From Mesorhabditis belari (taxonomy: Eukaryota; Nematoda; Chromadorea; Rhabditida; Rhabditidae), in contig CAUEEP010000916.1 in NCBI GenBank assembly GCA_958450365.1, positions 248,001 to 312,000 of the forward strand: a stretch of DNA of 64,000 bases, given 5' to 3'. Position 1 is the first letter of the stretch. Every line of letters begins with the position of its first letter. The position numbers and the translations under genes were made by a program. The notes beneath the pieces are model-generated. The model was not told the DNA's origin, did not search any database, and worked only from the letters and a program-made list of their open reading frames with translations. Shown here in pieces: positions 10,816 through 23,683 of this stretch.

Positions 10816-11521
10816 CGGTTCGAGAGGGGGTTGAAAAAATAGTAGTGCGCATTAGAGAGAATACGGTATTTTATTTTTAGTTTATGTTTATTTTTAGGAA
10901 AAACTGTGTGAAAGAGAGCAGAAACAAAGCAAAAAAAACTGTTTAAGAGAAAAACAGCAAAGAAAACCACCGAAAAACTCGAGTTTTTCGAATTCTAAAA
11001 TGTAATAGAGTTAAAATTAAACCTAGAATCAAAGCCAAATGTCTAAAGTCATCATTTTCTTTTCTTATTCTCAAGTTTATCAAATTCTTGCCAAACCAAC
11101 TGAATGTTTCGCTTTATTTAGCGAAATTTGTTTGGTTTTGTTTAGCTAAATTGGCAAATGTCTATGCTTCAGACAAAAAAAGAAAACAGAAAAAAAGAAA
11201 TATTAGCTGAATAGGCTATTCAGCCTATTCAGCTAATATTCAGCTAAATTTGCTCAAATGACTACTTCCCCATTCTTTCCAAAGTGTTTATCTAATGATT
11301 CACTGATTGTACTGTTGAGAACAAAGAAATAAACAAATTATCTTACGAATTGCGAATAATTTGATCAATTGAACAAAGCTGAATAGGTTTTGGTTAAATT
11401 GGTAAATTTGTTGTTTAAAGGGAAGTGAATTCGTCTTTCTCAATTAGCTCAATGTTTCGTGAGACAAACAAGGCTAAGAACAAATTTCTTAGTTAAATCT
11501 ACTATATATAAAGCGACTAAG

Positions 11522-11743
11522 AAGTCTGTTTGTCCGTCTGTTTGTCCGTCTGTTTGTCCGTCTGTTTGTCCGTCTGTTTGTCCGTCTGTTTGTCCGTCTG
11601 TCTCAAAATCCTCAAATCCCCCACAAGATCTCATCGTCAGCTACATTTCCCGACCCCACATCGATAGGTTCTGATAAGCGGTTTTTGAGATTTCGAGTAA
11701 TTTAGACGATGATCATGGTACACTACTATTAGAGAAAATACGG
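11522..11743 (-). repeat. 12-bp tandem repeat fused to MITE family A copy 4
   Basis: Six to seven copies of TGTTTGTCCGTC (11527-11602) run straight into an inverted family A core (CCCCCACAAGATCTCATC, GGTTCTGATAAGCGG) that ends CACTACTATTAGAGAAAA at 11743. Confidence 0.85.
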
Positions 11744-11982
11744 TAAATGGTAAAACAATGATTTGACGATACAGATTGACTATGAAAATCGAAATCTTCA
11801 GCCATACTTCTGCTATTAAATCCTTTAAATGTTCATGACGTAATTTCCCGATACCTCATTCCAAATCTGACCTCAAATTTCCCAGAATAGCCCATTCTTT
11901 ATTACTAGAAATTTTGACCTTAAAATTTTACCTTTTCTTATTGAAGTGAATAGTGAAAATCTAGACTGATTGAAAACTATCT

Positions 11983-12253
11983 ACCGTAAATACTGTAATA
12001 GTCCCCACCCCCATAATGACGGTGCGGAGCGTTGCGTAGTCTAGCTTTGAACGAGTGTTTCTCGACACTAGTTTATGCTACAATGCGCGCTTAGATATCA
12101 AAAAATAGCTGAAATTCAGGGCTATTTTTTGATACCAAAGCGGCATTTTTTGAAAGTACGGACGCTTTGAAAAAAAATGAAATACTAAAAAACTTTTGCG
12201 ACTACGCGACTGTACGAGGGCGGTGAGGTACTACTATAATATTTACGGTAGGT
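11983..12253 (+). repeat. family D dispersed repeat, copy 2
   Basis: Longer relative of 8727-8957. The ends ACCGTAAATACTGTAATAGT and ACTATAATATTTACGGTA are imperfect inverted repeats, supporting a MITE origin. Confidence 0.8.
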
Positions 12254-12966
12254 TTTAAATTTATCATTATTTAAGCATCATTTTTCCCACGTGTGCTTTA
12301 TGCTCAACTGTAAACGCACTCTTTCTAATGCACTAAATCTTCATTCTTCTTCTTCTTCTTCTTCTTCTTCATCACTTATGAACTAGAAAGGGTGTGTTTC
12401 CATTTTTAAACTCTAGACTAGATCTATTGTGCCAGAAAGCGGGCGTTTATCTTTGAGCACAAAGTACACGTCAGCTTTGATGAGTTTATCTAGAAGAAAC
12501 AATTCTTTTATCAAAAAATTTTATATTAAAATGAAATTTATAAAAGGGAACCAGTAACTAAACTTTAAATAGAACTAAAAATGGAAGAGTTTTGAGAATA
12601 AATAGTGTGAAAAGTAATGAAAAGTTCATCGATATCGATCGAACGGTGATGGGTGCATATTTGCGTCTCTCTATAGATATTTTATATCCATTTTCCCCCC
12701 AATCTCCCGAGCAAATCCCAGATCAAAACGTCTCTCAATTCGCGCAACACAAGCTCCATCCAACAGACACACACACACACACAAAAAAACCGGGCCGATT
12801 TTGGGTAATTTGTGTGATGATGATGAGTTGTAAAAAGAGAGGAAACACAAAATGACACAAATTGTTTAAAGCCATCAATAGTGTTTTAAAATGCATCAAT
12901 TTTCTCAACTACCGTATTCTTGTCTCTTTATCCAAGCTATCCACGCTTTTACTCTTCTTTAATACA

Positions 12967-13045
12967 AAAATTAGATAGCCAACAGACACAGCCAACACAT
13001 AGTTAGCCAACAGACACAGCCAACACATAGGTAGCCAACAGACAC
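12967..13045. repeat. 27-bp tandem repeat
   Basis: Three copies of AGCCAACAGACACAGCCAAC plus seven bases. Confidence 0.9.
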
Positions 13046-13049
13046 AGCC

Positions 13050-14647
13050 AAAAAAACTAAAGACAAGATTACGGTAGACGGAGAAAGTTGACACGTTTTA
13101 GAAAATCGCATTCTATTTATAGTTGAGAAGTTGAAGCAAAATGTTTTATAAAAATGATGAGAATCAGTGTTTAGACCGAAAAAAATGACTAAAATCATAT
13201 GTTATGTAGGAATGCTTTGTTAGAAATCTTTTTTTTTCAAAATTCGATAATACAATTGTTTAGTCACGGTCTTTATTTGAATTGTTTGAAATCAAATCAA
13301 CCAAATCAAACGAAAAAAAATAAACGATGCAAAAGCTAAAAGCTTTCTTCAAATAAGCCTCAATTTTCCAAGAATCAAAGTCAAAAAGATTCTCGTATTC
13401 ATTGAGAACGGGTCAGCCCTGGTGTGCAATGTGGAAAGTGTTTTCCCGTGCAAACAGTCGATGTTTCGTTTCGATGGTATGCAAATTTTTCTTTTTCCGA
13501 GAAACGAGTGGAACAAGAAGAGAGTAAATATTGAAAACAGGGCATAGCCTTTTGAACTTTGAAATCAAGAAATTGCAGTAGTGTTTTCAATGTGAAATGT
13601 GAAATTGAGTTTGCGCCTGTTTTAGACGAAAGATACAGTATGACAGTGTCACAAATGAAAAGTATTCAACTGATTGACTTTCAATTGAAACCAAAAAGGG
13701 AATTACTGTAGCGGCGAGTTGAATCACTGTACTAGAATCACTTTGAGGGAATCATTGTACTTGCAACTCGAATTATTGTATCAGCGACTAGGTTTACTGT
13801 ACTTGGATTACTGTATCTTTAAATTTGGATTCAACGAAAACAATTGAGACCAATTTGGGTGAGCTTTAAAGTTCCAAAAAAAAATCAATTAATGATCACA
13901 AAAACGATTTCGGCCCAGACTCGATCAAAAATGGATCAAACCGGGCGGTGAAAAGTGACATCTCTGGAAAAAAACAAGTGATTATCGGGGTGAGAGGTGA
14001 AAATCCTCCCGCAATCCATGGGAAAACAGGTTTGTGATCTAGACAGGCACATAAACACGCAAATAGTCGGTAGATCGGTAGAGAGAAAGTTGATGATTAT
14101 GCCAATAATATTTTTGTTATGAAACTTTTTATCGTGAAACAACGGTATTCTCCATTTCTACATATTCATGCTGTATTTATAGGTGCATTTGTGTGATTTG
14201 GAGTAGAAATCACAATTATGGAGATCCGCACCTTGTCACCGAATGGGTGAAACATCGCATGAGTCATTTGTGCAGTGAACAAAAATCGCAGGGTAATCCG
14301 TTTCTTTCACTTTTCTCCTGGAAAATCATTGAACGCATGTATCTTTCAAATCAAGCAATCCGTGTACTAAAAGGCATTTGATTTATCTTATTCACATTAG
14401 GTTTATTTTAGAATAAACAATTCGGAGATCATGGACAACCATAGAACCAAAAATATGGGCTAGCTCGTAAAACAGGGGAAAAAAGATAGCATGTTTAAGG
14501 AAACAACTTATAAAACAGTTACACGAATAAGTTAATCGAAAATAAAATCCCGATCTATTTAATTTAATTAAACGTTGTTAATTTCTGGCATCAAAAAAGT
14601 GGATTATCTAAAAGAGAAAAATGTCTTGAAATTTATTCAAAGCCACC
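13050..14647. other. intergenic; nothing recognised
   Basis: AT-rich, with no coding exon, RNA gene or transposon end that I can support. The right edge adjoins the 3' end of the MRG gene. Confidence 0.5.
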
Positions 14648-16569
14648 TTATGCATATGCGGTTTTCACATAGGCTGGATCTGGAGTTTCGTAGGCATCGC
14701 GATCATAATAAGTGTTACAGTTCTTGGCCAGGAATACGAGGAAATCGTGAGTGTGTCTAAAATATCCAGATGAAAACAATTTACGAATTTTTTCGGCTAA
14801 TTAACTGCAAAGCTTTTCTAATAGTTTTATACCTTAAATGCGTTTCTTTTAATTTAATAAGTGCTTTAAAGGGTATTTTAGAAAAAAGGTACAATTCCTC
14901 GATAAGTGAATAGTTGATAAAGACTTTACTTGACAATCGATGAGAGCGCTCGATCACCCCACGGAGCACACTGGATCAACGTCCCGAAGCGCACAAACAA
15001 ACGCAAAAGATGGGCGAGCCCATAAACTCTAAAACTCCCTTCTTTGAAAATCAATTTTCTAGAAACTTACGCTGAGGGTTTGAATGCCTTCCCTTCCTCG
15101 ATTTCTAAAATAAATATTTTCATAAAAATAAAATCAGAATCAAACCCGTCTCCGTGCGCAGACGAGCGCGTTTCGGTCCCGGTGCAGTGATCTGCTTGGC
15201 CTTGTGATCCTCAAGGATACTGGCATACTGATTGCGCTCGAATTTCGTCAAGAGGTGAGCTCTGGAGTAAATGAATACTTGCTAAAATATAAATAACTTA
15301 CCCAAAAGTGACATCAAAAAATTCCTGCAACCCGAGAGCACAATCCATCATCGTATTGCTGTTGGTGCTTAAAGTTGCCTCTGGTGATCCGTCTTTGTAA
15401 TTGACAACAAGCTAAATATACTTTAATCCAATAAAACATTTTCAAATTTTACTTGCTCATCCTGACTGACACTACGCCCAAGAGATTTCACGTACTAAAA
15501 TAGATTAAACATTATAACAAATGAAAGGCTTACATCTCTCATAATCTGATCAACGGTGTTTTTTGCGGGCAGTGAAGGTAGGCGTCCTTGACGAGTCACC
15601 TAAACGATTCGATTACAATTATTTAAAGTACAGTTTACCATATCATAATCGTCCACCATGATCTGCTTCAGAATATCCGGAATACTGATGACAACCTGAA
15701 TTAAAGTTAAGATCGACAAAAATATGTGACAAACTTCTTTTCTGGTTCGAGTGACGTCTGGAATAGGCTGCTCTGCAGGGACGGCTTCTGAGCGACGAGC
15801 TAAAGGTGTGTTCAAATTTGAGTGTTTGAAAGTGAAAAGTCACTGATACCGTTCTTTGTTGTCTTCTCCGACAATTTGCTCCCAGTTTGAGATGGGGTTG
15901 ATGCTCGGCTGTTTGAACCTCCCCCTTCACTTTTGCGTGTCTAAAGATAAAAATAGAGTCACAATAAATTTCTCCACTTACATCATCCTTTTTCCTTCCG
16001 GAACGGCCTCCTTTTGCAGCATTTTGCAATGCCTAAAATATAAATATTAAGTAGTGATCAAGGACAAAGTACTTTACGAAAAATGGGGCTAGCCCTCGTA
16101 ATCGTTATTGATAATCCATTGCGTACTAAAAACTAACTTTTGCTTCATCGGCCGCTTGCTCAGTATATTCTTTCCACTTTGTTTGGATTTCGCCCTCCGA
16201 AAAAATTTGATCGTATCGAGTGCCCCATCCCTAAAAATAACGATACATTTAGCGATACACGCGTCGCTTCTAGAACTACCGATACTTCTATTAAAGAATT
16301 TCCGGTACTATGGTATCATAGGTATTATCATAGGTATTATCCTTTTGATGCATTAATTCCTAATGTTATGAAACTCTTAGTGGGGATATAATCCCATAGT
16401 ACCGAATTTTCATAAAATCCTCAAAATTACTTACATCGTAGTGAATCTTGTAATGCGTTTGGCCATCTTTGTCATGCTGAATGTCAACAATCTTGGCGGC
16501 ATAGTAGACTTCGCCCTGGTAGTGAGCCAATAGTTTGTCTCCGATTTCCCATTTCTTCTTCAAGGGCAT
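14648..16569 (-). CDS. mrg-1: MRG15/MORF4L1-family chromatin protein
   Basis: Thirteen exons: 16569-16435, 16231-16139, 16032-15982, 15940-15850, 15799-15735, 15695-15639, 15599-15534, 15494-15453, 15411-15302, 15261-15146, 15104-15071, 15028-14930, 14756-14648. They sum to 356 codons (355 residues), near the usual length. Residues 1-76 form a chromo barrel (WEIGDKLLAHYQGEVYYAAKI, then GWGTRYDQI). A basic, Ser-rich linker (GGRSGRKKDD) follows. From about 145 the MRG domain is clear: IPDILKQIMVDDYD, VTRQGRLPSLPAKNTVDQIM, HLLTKFERNQYASIL, VYGLAHLLRLFVRFG and HDFLVFLAKNCNTYYD. Family members bind methylated H3K36 and sit in NuA4- or Sin3-type complexes. In nematodes MRG-1 acts in the germline. 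An acceptor-like TTTTTTAG lies 8 bases before the ATG, suggesting trans-splicing. Confidence 0.92.
16302..16405. repeat. small TIR element in MRG intron 1
   Basis: About 104 bp bounded by CGGTACTATGG and CCCATAGTACCG. It contains two GGTATTATCATA-like repeats and no coding capacity. Confidence 0.65.
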
Positions 16570-17028
16570 TTTTGATCTAAAAAAGATTGCAGAATTAAAA
16601 GAAAATCGAAAAAGCAGCAACAAATGGCTTGAGATATGCGATGATAGATTTTTGAATATGGATCAAAATGGCGACCCAGGGGCATGTGGGAAACGTAAAG
16701 AGGGAAACGTCGTAGGTGCTACGTAGACTAATACCTAGTAAGCACAAAGCGGCCTAGGCAGAGACAAATCCACAAAAATAAAAATGCCAAGCTAACTCCT
16801 TTGTACGCTCTAATGCTACGGTAAATTCGTGGCAAACTCTGAAAAATTTGCATTTAACATTTGTCTGAACTACCGTAACTCTAAAACTATTCAGACATCG
16901 TGAATTTAACTTTTAAAATTTAAATATTTCTTTTGAGTACGAATTTAATTTTTCAATTTTATTTCCACTCATGTACATTTTTGTATTTCAAGTTATTTAT
17001 CAATTTTGTAATTACTATTTTAGAGTCG
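16570..17028. promoter_or_regulatory. shared upstream region of the MRG and PRKCSH genes
   Basis: About 460 bp separate the divergent start codons, so this interval probably holds both promoters. Acceptor-like sites lie next to each start: TTTTTTAG on the minus strand (16577-16584) and ATTTTAG on the plus strand (about 17017-17023). I found no clear TATA box. Confidence 0.55.
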
Positions 17029-19977
17029 ATGCTGAGATCTTTACTACTACTACTGGGCTTTACGGTCGTCTGTGCAGCCGATTTACCCCGAGGAGTCCCG
17101 ATAACAGGTGAATTTTAGATTTTTTTGTTGGTGACATTGGTTAACAAATGTTGTTATAAATGCTCCATTGATTTAGCAGCTACGGAAAACTAAATGTCAT
17201 ATTTGGGCTGGTTATGGTACTTGTAACAGCTTTTAAGATATTATACCGGTGTTTTGTATCTAATAAACTATACATGCTATTCTGCTGAACGATTGAATGT
17301 CACATATTTAACAGAAAAGGTATTTTTTAGAAAGCAGCTTCTACAAAGTTGCCAAGGAATTCAAATGCCTCGACGGGAGCCTGAAAATCCCATTCGATCA
17401 GGTCAATGACGACTATTGTGACTGCCCGGATGGAAGTGATGAGCCTGGTAGGTTCTTTCGCATTTTAAAATACTGTACTTGATAAGTTTTATAGTTTACT
17501 TTCAGGTACATCCGCGTGCCCAAACGGAAGATTTTTCTGCACAAATGATGGCCATTCTTCGATGTTCATCCCGTCGTCAAGAGTGAACGATAAGATCTGT
17601 GGTAGGTTTTATTTTAGAGTAGGCACCTAATTTCTATGCTATATATAATTTTCTTGAAATTTGGCCATTTAAGATTGCTGCGATGGCTCGGACGAATGGG
17701 GAAGTGGGGTCCAGTGTCCAAACATTTGCCACGAACTCGGAAAAGCGACTCGTGAAGAGAACGAACGAAAGGTCGGTATTTTGAGGCTTGCTAATAACTA
17801 ACAATAATGTTGATTTACAATTTTATCAACTATATTAACACTTTTCGTATCAAAATAATTTTTAGGCTGTCGTTGCACGCAAAGGATGGGCCGTTCGACA
17901 GGAGATGGCACGAAAGGGCAAAGACATCAAGGTGCATCGAGGGCTCAGATACAAAAATCTAGAAGCACACGGACAAAAAGTCTTCAACGAAGCTGACATT
18001 GATCTAAATTGGGGTTTATGATAATTTCCTCGTTTGTCCCCCCTTGCCATTGCTTCTACGGGTTTCCATTTTAGACGTGTACTTAGGTGTTAATATTTTA
18101 ATAAAACTTTGCACCTTTTTGCAATACAATCACATTAATATTTTTAGACAGAAAACGAGGTCAAAGTTGGGCCATTGACAGCCGAACGAGATGATTTGGT
18201 TCCAACAAGGGATGAACTTGAGAAAAAGTATTTCTAACAGTGTTTTATGAGTTTAACATTATTTTAGAAAGAAAGCTACCGAGGAAGCCGAACGAACCGC
18301 CAAGGATGAGTTCAGGAAGAAGTGGGAAGGTGGGAATTACTCTAATCTATTAGAAAGTTCATTTTCAATTTTAGATGAAAGAAATCAACGTAAACGCGTG
18401 AAATCGGACGAAATGTTCACTCAATTGGATCTGAATGCTGACGGAAAGTAGGATCAAGTAAATAGGCGCCAATGTTTCATTTCAGACTAACTCTGGACGA
18501 CTTTGCGAACAATCCAATCTTTGATGTTAATAAAGACGGACTTGTTGATGAAACGGAAGCAAAGGTTTGTTTGTTGATTTTTGAATAAAAATTTGCGTTT
18601 AGACATTTTTGTTTAACACAGAGGAAGCCGACAAAGAGCATTTCTACGCTCAAATGTTCGATTCGATCAAGATCAGGCTCAGAGCGGTATTTATTTCCCT
18701 TAAAACCTAGTTCGGAGGAAATTTATAGATAGAAGACGAGAAACGCGATGAAGAAACTGACAGAGGAGAAGACGACCTTTTGGCCGGTTTGTTTTTTAGC
18801 TAGTCTTTGGCGCTTTTGCAGGTTAACACTTGCTAACTTTACTAATAGACATTTGTAGATGAAAATAAGGATGCTGAAGAGGTGGAGGAAGATGAGTATG
18901 AAGAGACAGAGGATTCAGAATCGGGTGCTGATAAGAAAACACTTCCTGCTCCAAGCACCGACATTCCACCTCTACCACCTGTTGATCCTCGTTGTAAAAT
19001 TTAGAATTTCGGCACCGTTTCGCTAACCTTTTTTTGGGATTCGGGCCTTTATTTTTTTGCCCGGGATTGCTTTATAGTGTTTTCTAGGTACAAATGAAGA
19101 GAATTATCTTTAGATGAAGACAAACATCTCGATGTGCCACCAGCAAATGATGATGAAGAGTATGGAACAATGCCTGACTACCCAGAAGAGATTAAAACTT
19201 TATCATCAGGTAAAATGTTCAAAAATTTAGTCATTGAAGTTAAAAGTCTATTTTTAAACTTTAGAACATGAAAAGGCACGTGAGGAATGGCAAGAAGTCA
19301 ACTCTAAAGTCTCCGATTTGGATAGACAAATCAAGTAAAAGCCTCTTTTCTTAAAGTTTACAAAATATTTAGTGATGCTGAAGCTTATCTTAATCAAGAC
19401 TTTGGAAATGATGCAGCATGGGCAGTTCTCAAAGGTGAAAAACTTTAAAAGCCAACAGCTACTTTCATGTATTATTTAGGACAATGTTTCGAATACAACG
19501 AAGATCAGTACACGTACAAATTATGTCCATTTGACAAAGCCGTGCAGAAAGAGAAAAATGGTTACTCGGAAACTAGACTTGGGTAAATTCACCTATTTTC
19601 GAAGCAAGCAAGATTAATTCCAGAGATTTCACGGGATGGACTGGAAAAGAACCACGCAAATACTCCGAGCAAATGTACGAAAAGGGTCAGCAATGCTGGA
19701 ATGGACCTCAAAGAAGCACCAAGGTAAGTAAAATTTGTCGACGGGATCAACGATAGGCAATATACTTGTTTAATTCTAATCTGTCATGCTTAGGTGATTA
19801 TTGAATGTGGTGAAATTGACGAACTAGTGGAATCATCGGAGCCCGCAAAATGCGAATATCAGGTAAGCTCTTACTATTAATTTATCAATTTCACGCATAT
19901 TTTCTTAGTTTGTGTTCCGAACGCCCGCAGCTTGTAACAATCCCGACCAGCCAGAACCTGTCCACACCGAATTGTGA
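17029..19977 (+). CDS. PRKCSH: glucosidase II subunit beta (PRKCSH)
   Basis: Nineteen exons: 17029-17107, 17331-17447, 17506-17601, 17674-17771, 17866-17931, 18148-18227, 18268-18329, 18375-18447, 18486-18564, 18603-18686, 18729-18786, 18859-18990, 19114-19209, 19265-19334, 19373-19434, 19480-19582, 19624-19723, 19794-19862, 19909-19977. They give 531 codons (530 residues; human is 528). The order is textbook: signal peptide [12 protein letters not shown]; LDLa-like Cys motifs [16 protein letters not shown] and CCDGSDEW; a charged helix; EF-hands DLNADGKLTLDDF and [12 protein letters not shown]; an acidic stretch; the MRH lectin domain ([29 protein letters not shown]); and C-terminal HTEL, an ER-retrieval signal. 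It retains the catalytic alpha subunit in the ER for trimming N-glycan glucoses. The donor of exon 5 is least certain; the frame stays open to about 18016. Confidence 0.95.
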
Positions 19978-20154
19978 TTTACTCAAATTTAAAGTTTTTA
20001 TTTTGTCTTATTTAAAAAAATGTTAATTTCCGTTAAATTGTCTAGTTCTTGTGACTATCTTTTGGGTTTCCATTGTTTTTCTGTGATCCCATATGGTGAT
20101 TGTGGTTTTAGATAAATGACTTTTGCGCAAAACAATTTATTTTCAAAATGACCC

Positions 20155-23100
20155 TTATGGTGACCGATTGGGTGGAGGTTGGGCAACGATGACTCCCTGG
20201 AAAGAATTTATAGGTGGAAATTGGTATGAAGAATGAGAGGTCAACGCCAACCTGCAGTTGATTTCCCGCAAGCAATCCTTGGTTTTCATTAGCTTCTCTC
20301 ATTGCGAGCCACCTTAAAAAAATCCATATAACAAAAATATACAGAGCCAAATCAAAACTACCTTCTTTGATTCCTGTGCAAAATCCATGTTTCCAATGTT
20401 ATACAATTCCATAGAAGACCCAAAAAGCCGCAAAGCTGCAAAAATTGATAAGATTTTTTAAATTCGAAAATTTACCATTAAGAAAAATGCAGCCCATGTA
20501 GATAGGCCGGCTTGATGACAGCGCTCCGTACAAATGTGCAACTCGCTGACCTAAAACGAATTTTAGAAAAAAAAAAATGCTTACACAACAAACTTGCCCA
20601 TGAGGAACGCGCGTATCAAGATGTGACGGGCATCCGATGTGCTTTCGAAAGTCGTGTATTCGAGCAGAAAAATCGGTAGACGAGAGAAAACTAAAGGCAC
20701 TGAGAAATTTAAAATTCAGAACATTTACCTATACGAGCCGGTTCCCGATGGGGCCAACACACATTCTTGCATTTCTCCATCACCTTTAATAAAAAACATA
20801 AATTAAGGCAATAATATTTATAGCAATTATTTATAGCATTTTAATTGTAAAAATCAATTAAAACATTTTTATACCTGTCCACGCGCAATGTGTCTCCCAA
20901 TCGGGTTTAGGTTTCGAGGGTGTGTCAAGGAAAACGCCCATCAACGGTTCACGACAATGCTGCATCTGGAGCCGAGTCACCCAATACGGAGGATTTCTAA
21001 AAAGGCATATACAATGCGTTATAGGGGCAGCGCTTAAAACCTAATCAAGTTCAAAGCATATAAATCCTTCTACATAAATAACCAGGAGCAAAGATTTTCA
21101 CGTATTTGATAAAACGCACTTGTGCTCATCATTCGTTGCCACTTGCATTTTATGGTACTTCTTGAGGCCCTCAATCTCGCGTATTCGTGCAAGCCACAGT
21201 GCCTCGAAGCCCTAAAGAAAGCATAAAGAACCTACAGAAACACACAGAAAACCTAAGAAACATACAGAGATCTACAGAAACCGCAGAAATATACAGAGAT
21301 CCACAGAAACCTACAAAAACATACAGAGATCTACAGAAACCGCAGAAAGCATAAAGAAACCTACAGAAACATACAGAACAGAACACAGAAACATCAGAGA
21401 TCTACAGAGATCGAACATACAGAGCTACAGAAACCTACAGAACATACAGAGATACAGAGATCTAGAACATACAGAACTACAGAAACCTACAGAAACATAC
21501 AGAGATCTACAGAAACATACAGAGATCTACAGAAACCGCAGAAATATACAGAAACCTACAGAAACATACAGAGATCTACAGAAACCTACAGAAACATACA
21601 GAGATCTACAGAGATCTACAGAAACATACAGAGATCTACAGAAACCTACAGAAACATACAGAGATCTACAGAACATACAGAGATCTACAGAAACCGCAGA
21701 AATATACAGAAACCTACAGAAACATACAGAGATCTACAGAAACCTACAGAAACATACAGAGATCTACAGAGATCTACAGAAACATACAGAGATCTACAGA
21801 AACCTACAGAAACATACAGAGATCTACAGAAACATACAGAGATCTACAGAAACCGCAGAAATATACAGAAACCTACAGAAACATACAGAGATCTACAGAA
21901 ACCTACAGAAACATACAGAGATCTACAGAAACATACAGAGATCTACAGAAACCTACAGAAACATACAGAGATCTACAGAAACATACAGGATCTACAGACC
22001 GAAAACAGCCTACAGAAACATACAGAGACACAGCCACAGAAACATACAGAGATCTACAGAGATCTACAGAAACATACAGAGATCTACAGAAACCTACAGA
22101 AACATACAGAGATCACAGAAACATACAGAGACTACAGAAACCGCAGAAATATACAGAAACCTACAGAAACATACAGAGATCTACAGAAACCTACAGAAAC
22201 ATACAGAGATCTACAGAAACCTACAGAAACATACAGAGATCTACAGAGATCTACAGAAACATACAGAGATCTACAGAAACCTACAGAAACATACAGAGAT
22301 CTACAGAAACATACAGAGATCTACAGAAACCGCAGAAATATACAGAAACCACAGAAACATACAGAGATCACAGAAACCTACAGAAACATACAGAGATCTA
22401 CAGAGATCTCGAAACATACAGGATCTACAGAAACCTACAGAAACATACAGAGATCTACAGAAACATACAGAGATCTACAGAAACCGCAGAAATATACAGA
22501 AACCTACAGAAACATACAGAGATCTACAGAAACCTACAGAAACATACAGAGATCTACAGAGATCTACAGAAACATACAGAGATCTACAGAAACCTACAGA
22601 AACATACAGAGATCTACAGAGATCTACAGAAACATACAGAGATCTACAGAAACCACAGAAACATACAGAGATCTACAGAAACATACAGAGATCTACAGAA
22701 ACCGCAGAAATATCAGAAACCTACAGAAACATACAGGATCTACAGAAACCTCAGAAACATACAGAGATCTACAGAGATCTACAGAAACATACAGAGATCT
22801 ACAGAAACCTACAGAAACATACAGAGATCTACAGAAACATACAGAGATCTACAGAAACCGCAGAAATATACAGAAACCTACAGAAACATACAGAGATCTA
22901 CAGAAACCTACAGAAACATACAGAGATCTACAGAGACCTACAGAAACATACAGAGATCTACAGAAACCTACAGAAACATACAGAGATCTACAGAAACCGC
23001 AGAAATATACAGAAACCTACAGAAACATACAGAGATCTACAGAAACCTACAGAAACATACAGAGATACAGAAACATACGCTTCTAGACCAAAAATATATC

Positions 23101-23366
23101 CCAAATTTTTATCAATTTTTTGTTTCTAAAAGGAAAAAACAGCAAGTGAGCTCATAGATTTCAAATCAATTTTTAAAAACACTCACATTCGTGCTTTTTT
23201 GAGGACATCGCAATGAGTAGCTGCAAATGAAAGTCGAATCGGCCAACGACGATCGGAGGGCGGTTGCCTGAAAGAAAAAAAAAGAGTCAATTCCATCAAT
23301 CTTCTCACAAAAAAAACTCACAAGTATAACGAGTAAAACAGCGAGAATGTTTATACGAACAAGCAT
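20155..23366 (-). CDS. Cys-rich type I membrane protein, unrecognised
   Basis: Ten exons: 23366-23322, 23267-23187, 21211-21120, 20996-20875, 20783-20729, 20690-20585, 20550-20476, 20435-20362, 20312-20252, 20196-20155. They total 251 codons (250 residues). Residues 1-15 (MLVRINILAVLLVIL) make a signal peptide. The middle part is extracellular-like with spaced cysteines (FICSYSLRC, MQHCREP, WETHCAW, MQECVLAP, KHIGCPSHL, QVCCVSELHICTERC). One transmembrane helix follows (WAAFFLMLCGFLGLLWNCI), then a cytoplasmic tail ending in QPPPNRSP. I do not recognise the family; it may be nematode-specific. Introns 3-4 and onward fit only this frame combination; other frames meet stops or broken phases. 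It is convergent with PRKCSH (177 bp apart). Intron 2 contains the 1.9-kb satellite at 21212-23086. Confidence 0.62.
21212..23086. repeat. ACAGAAAC-type satellite with about 157-bp higher-order period
   Basis: About 1.9 kb built from short blocks: CTACAGAAAC, CATACAGAGAT and ACCGCAGAAATATACAG. The CCGCAGAAATATA block recurs at spacings of about 140-215 bp (often 154-164), so a higher-order unit has been amplified. It fills intron 2 of the membrane protein gene. A few units carry single-base losses. Confidence 0.95.
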
Positions 23367-23683
23367 TTTTAGAAATCGAGTAGAAAAAATAAATGACAAC
23401 AAAAAGTGGTCCTTTGAAAATGATTTTGTTTTAAATGCAAATGTTGAAAGACGATTTTGCAAAAACTGCATTTGAAACAAAATTTGCAAATGAAAATGTA
23501 TACAGTCGTAAATCGCGTCTCACTTTGTTCATTCATTTGCTTCATTTGTGTAATGGGGTTAGTGTTTTAAAGTATAGCGTTTTAAACGTTGTCCATGTCC
23601 TATAATATGGCAGTGTAGCGGGCCGTTGATTGACTGTAGATCGCAAAATTTCTTGATCGACTTAAAAGTTAGTTAGTTTCGAC

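Larger units (their letters stand above)
10058..10867. mobile_element. composite family A-type MITE with nested mariner MITE and tandem array
   Basis: The outer inverted ends are ACCGTATTCTCTCTAATA and TTAGAGAGAATACGGT. Just inside the left end a family C element (10076-10596) has inserted at TA. The rest (10600-10815) is a tandem array whose 18-bp unit copies the end of the element itself. Confidence 0.8.
10868..12966. other. intergenic; repeats only
   Basis: I see no coding exons. Contents: a perfect palindrome at 11200-11239 (arms TATTAGCTGAATAGG), the tandem and MITE copy at 11522-11743, the family D copy at 11983-12253 and a CTT microsatellite at about 12338-12371. Confidence 0.6.

Noticed and set aside
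10544..10970. Leucine-rich repeat-like frames on both strands
   Set aside because: They follow the 18-bp tandem DNA array, not a protein family.
17932..18018. Extension of PRKCSH exon 5
   Set aside because: The open stretch has no donor in a phase compatible with exon 6 other than a weak GTCTTC; the GTGCAT donor at 17932 is simpler, though not certain.
20362..20690. Alternative frame giving a hydrophobic C-terminus for the membrane protein gene
   Set aside because: Phases do not connect through the exon at 20585-20690 without a stop; the chosen frame joins all ten exons to whole codons.
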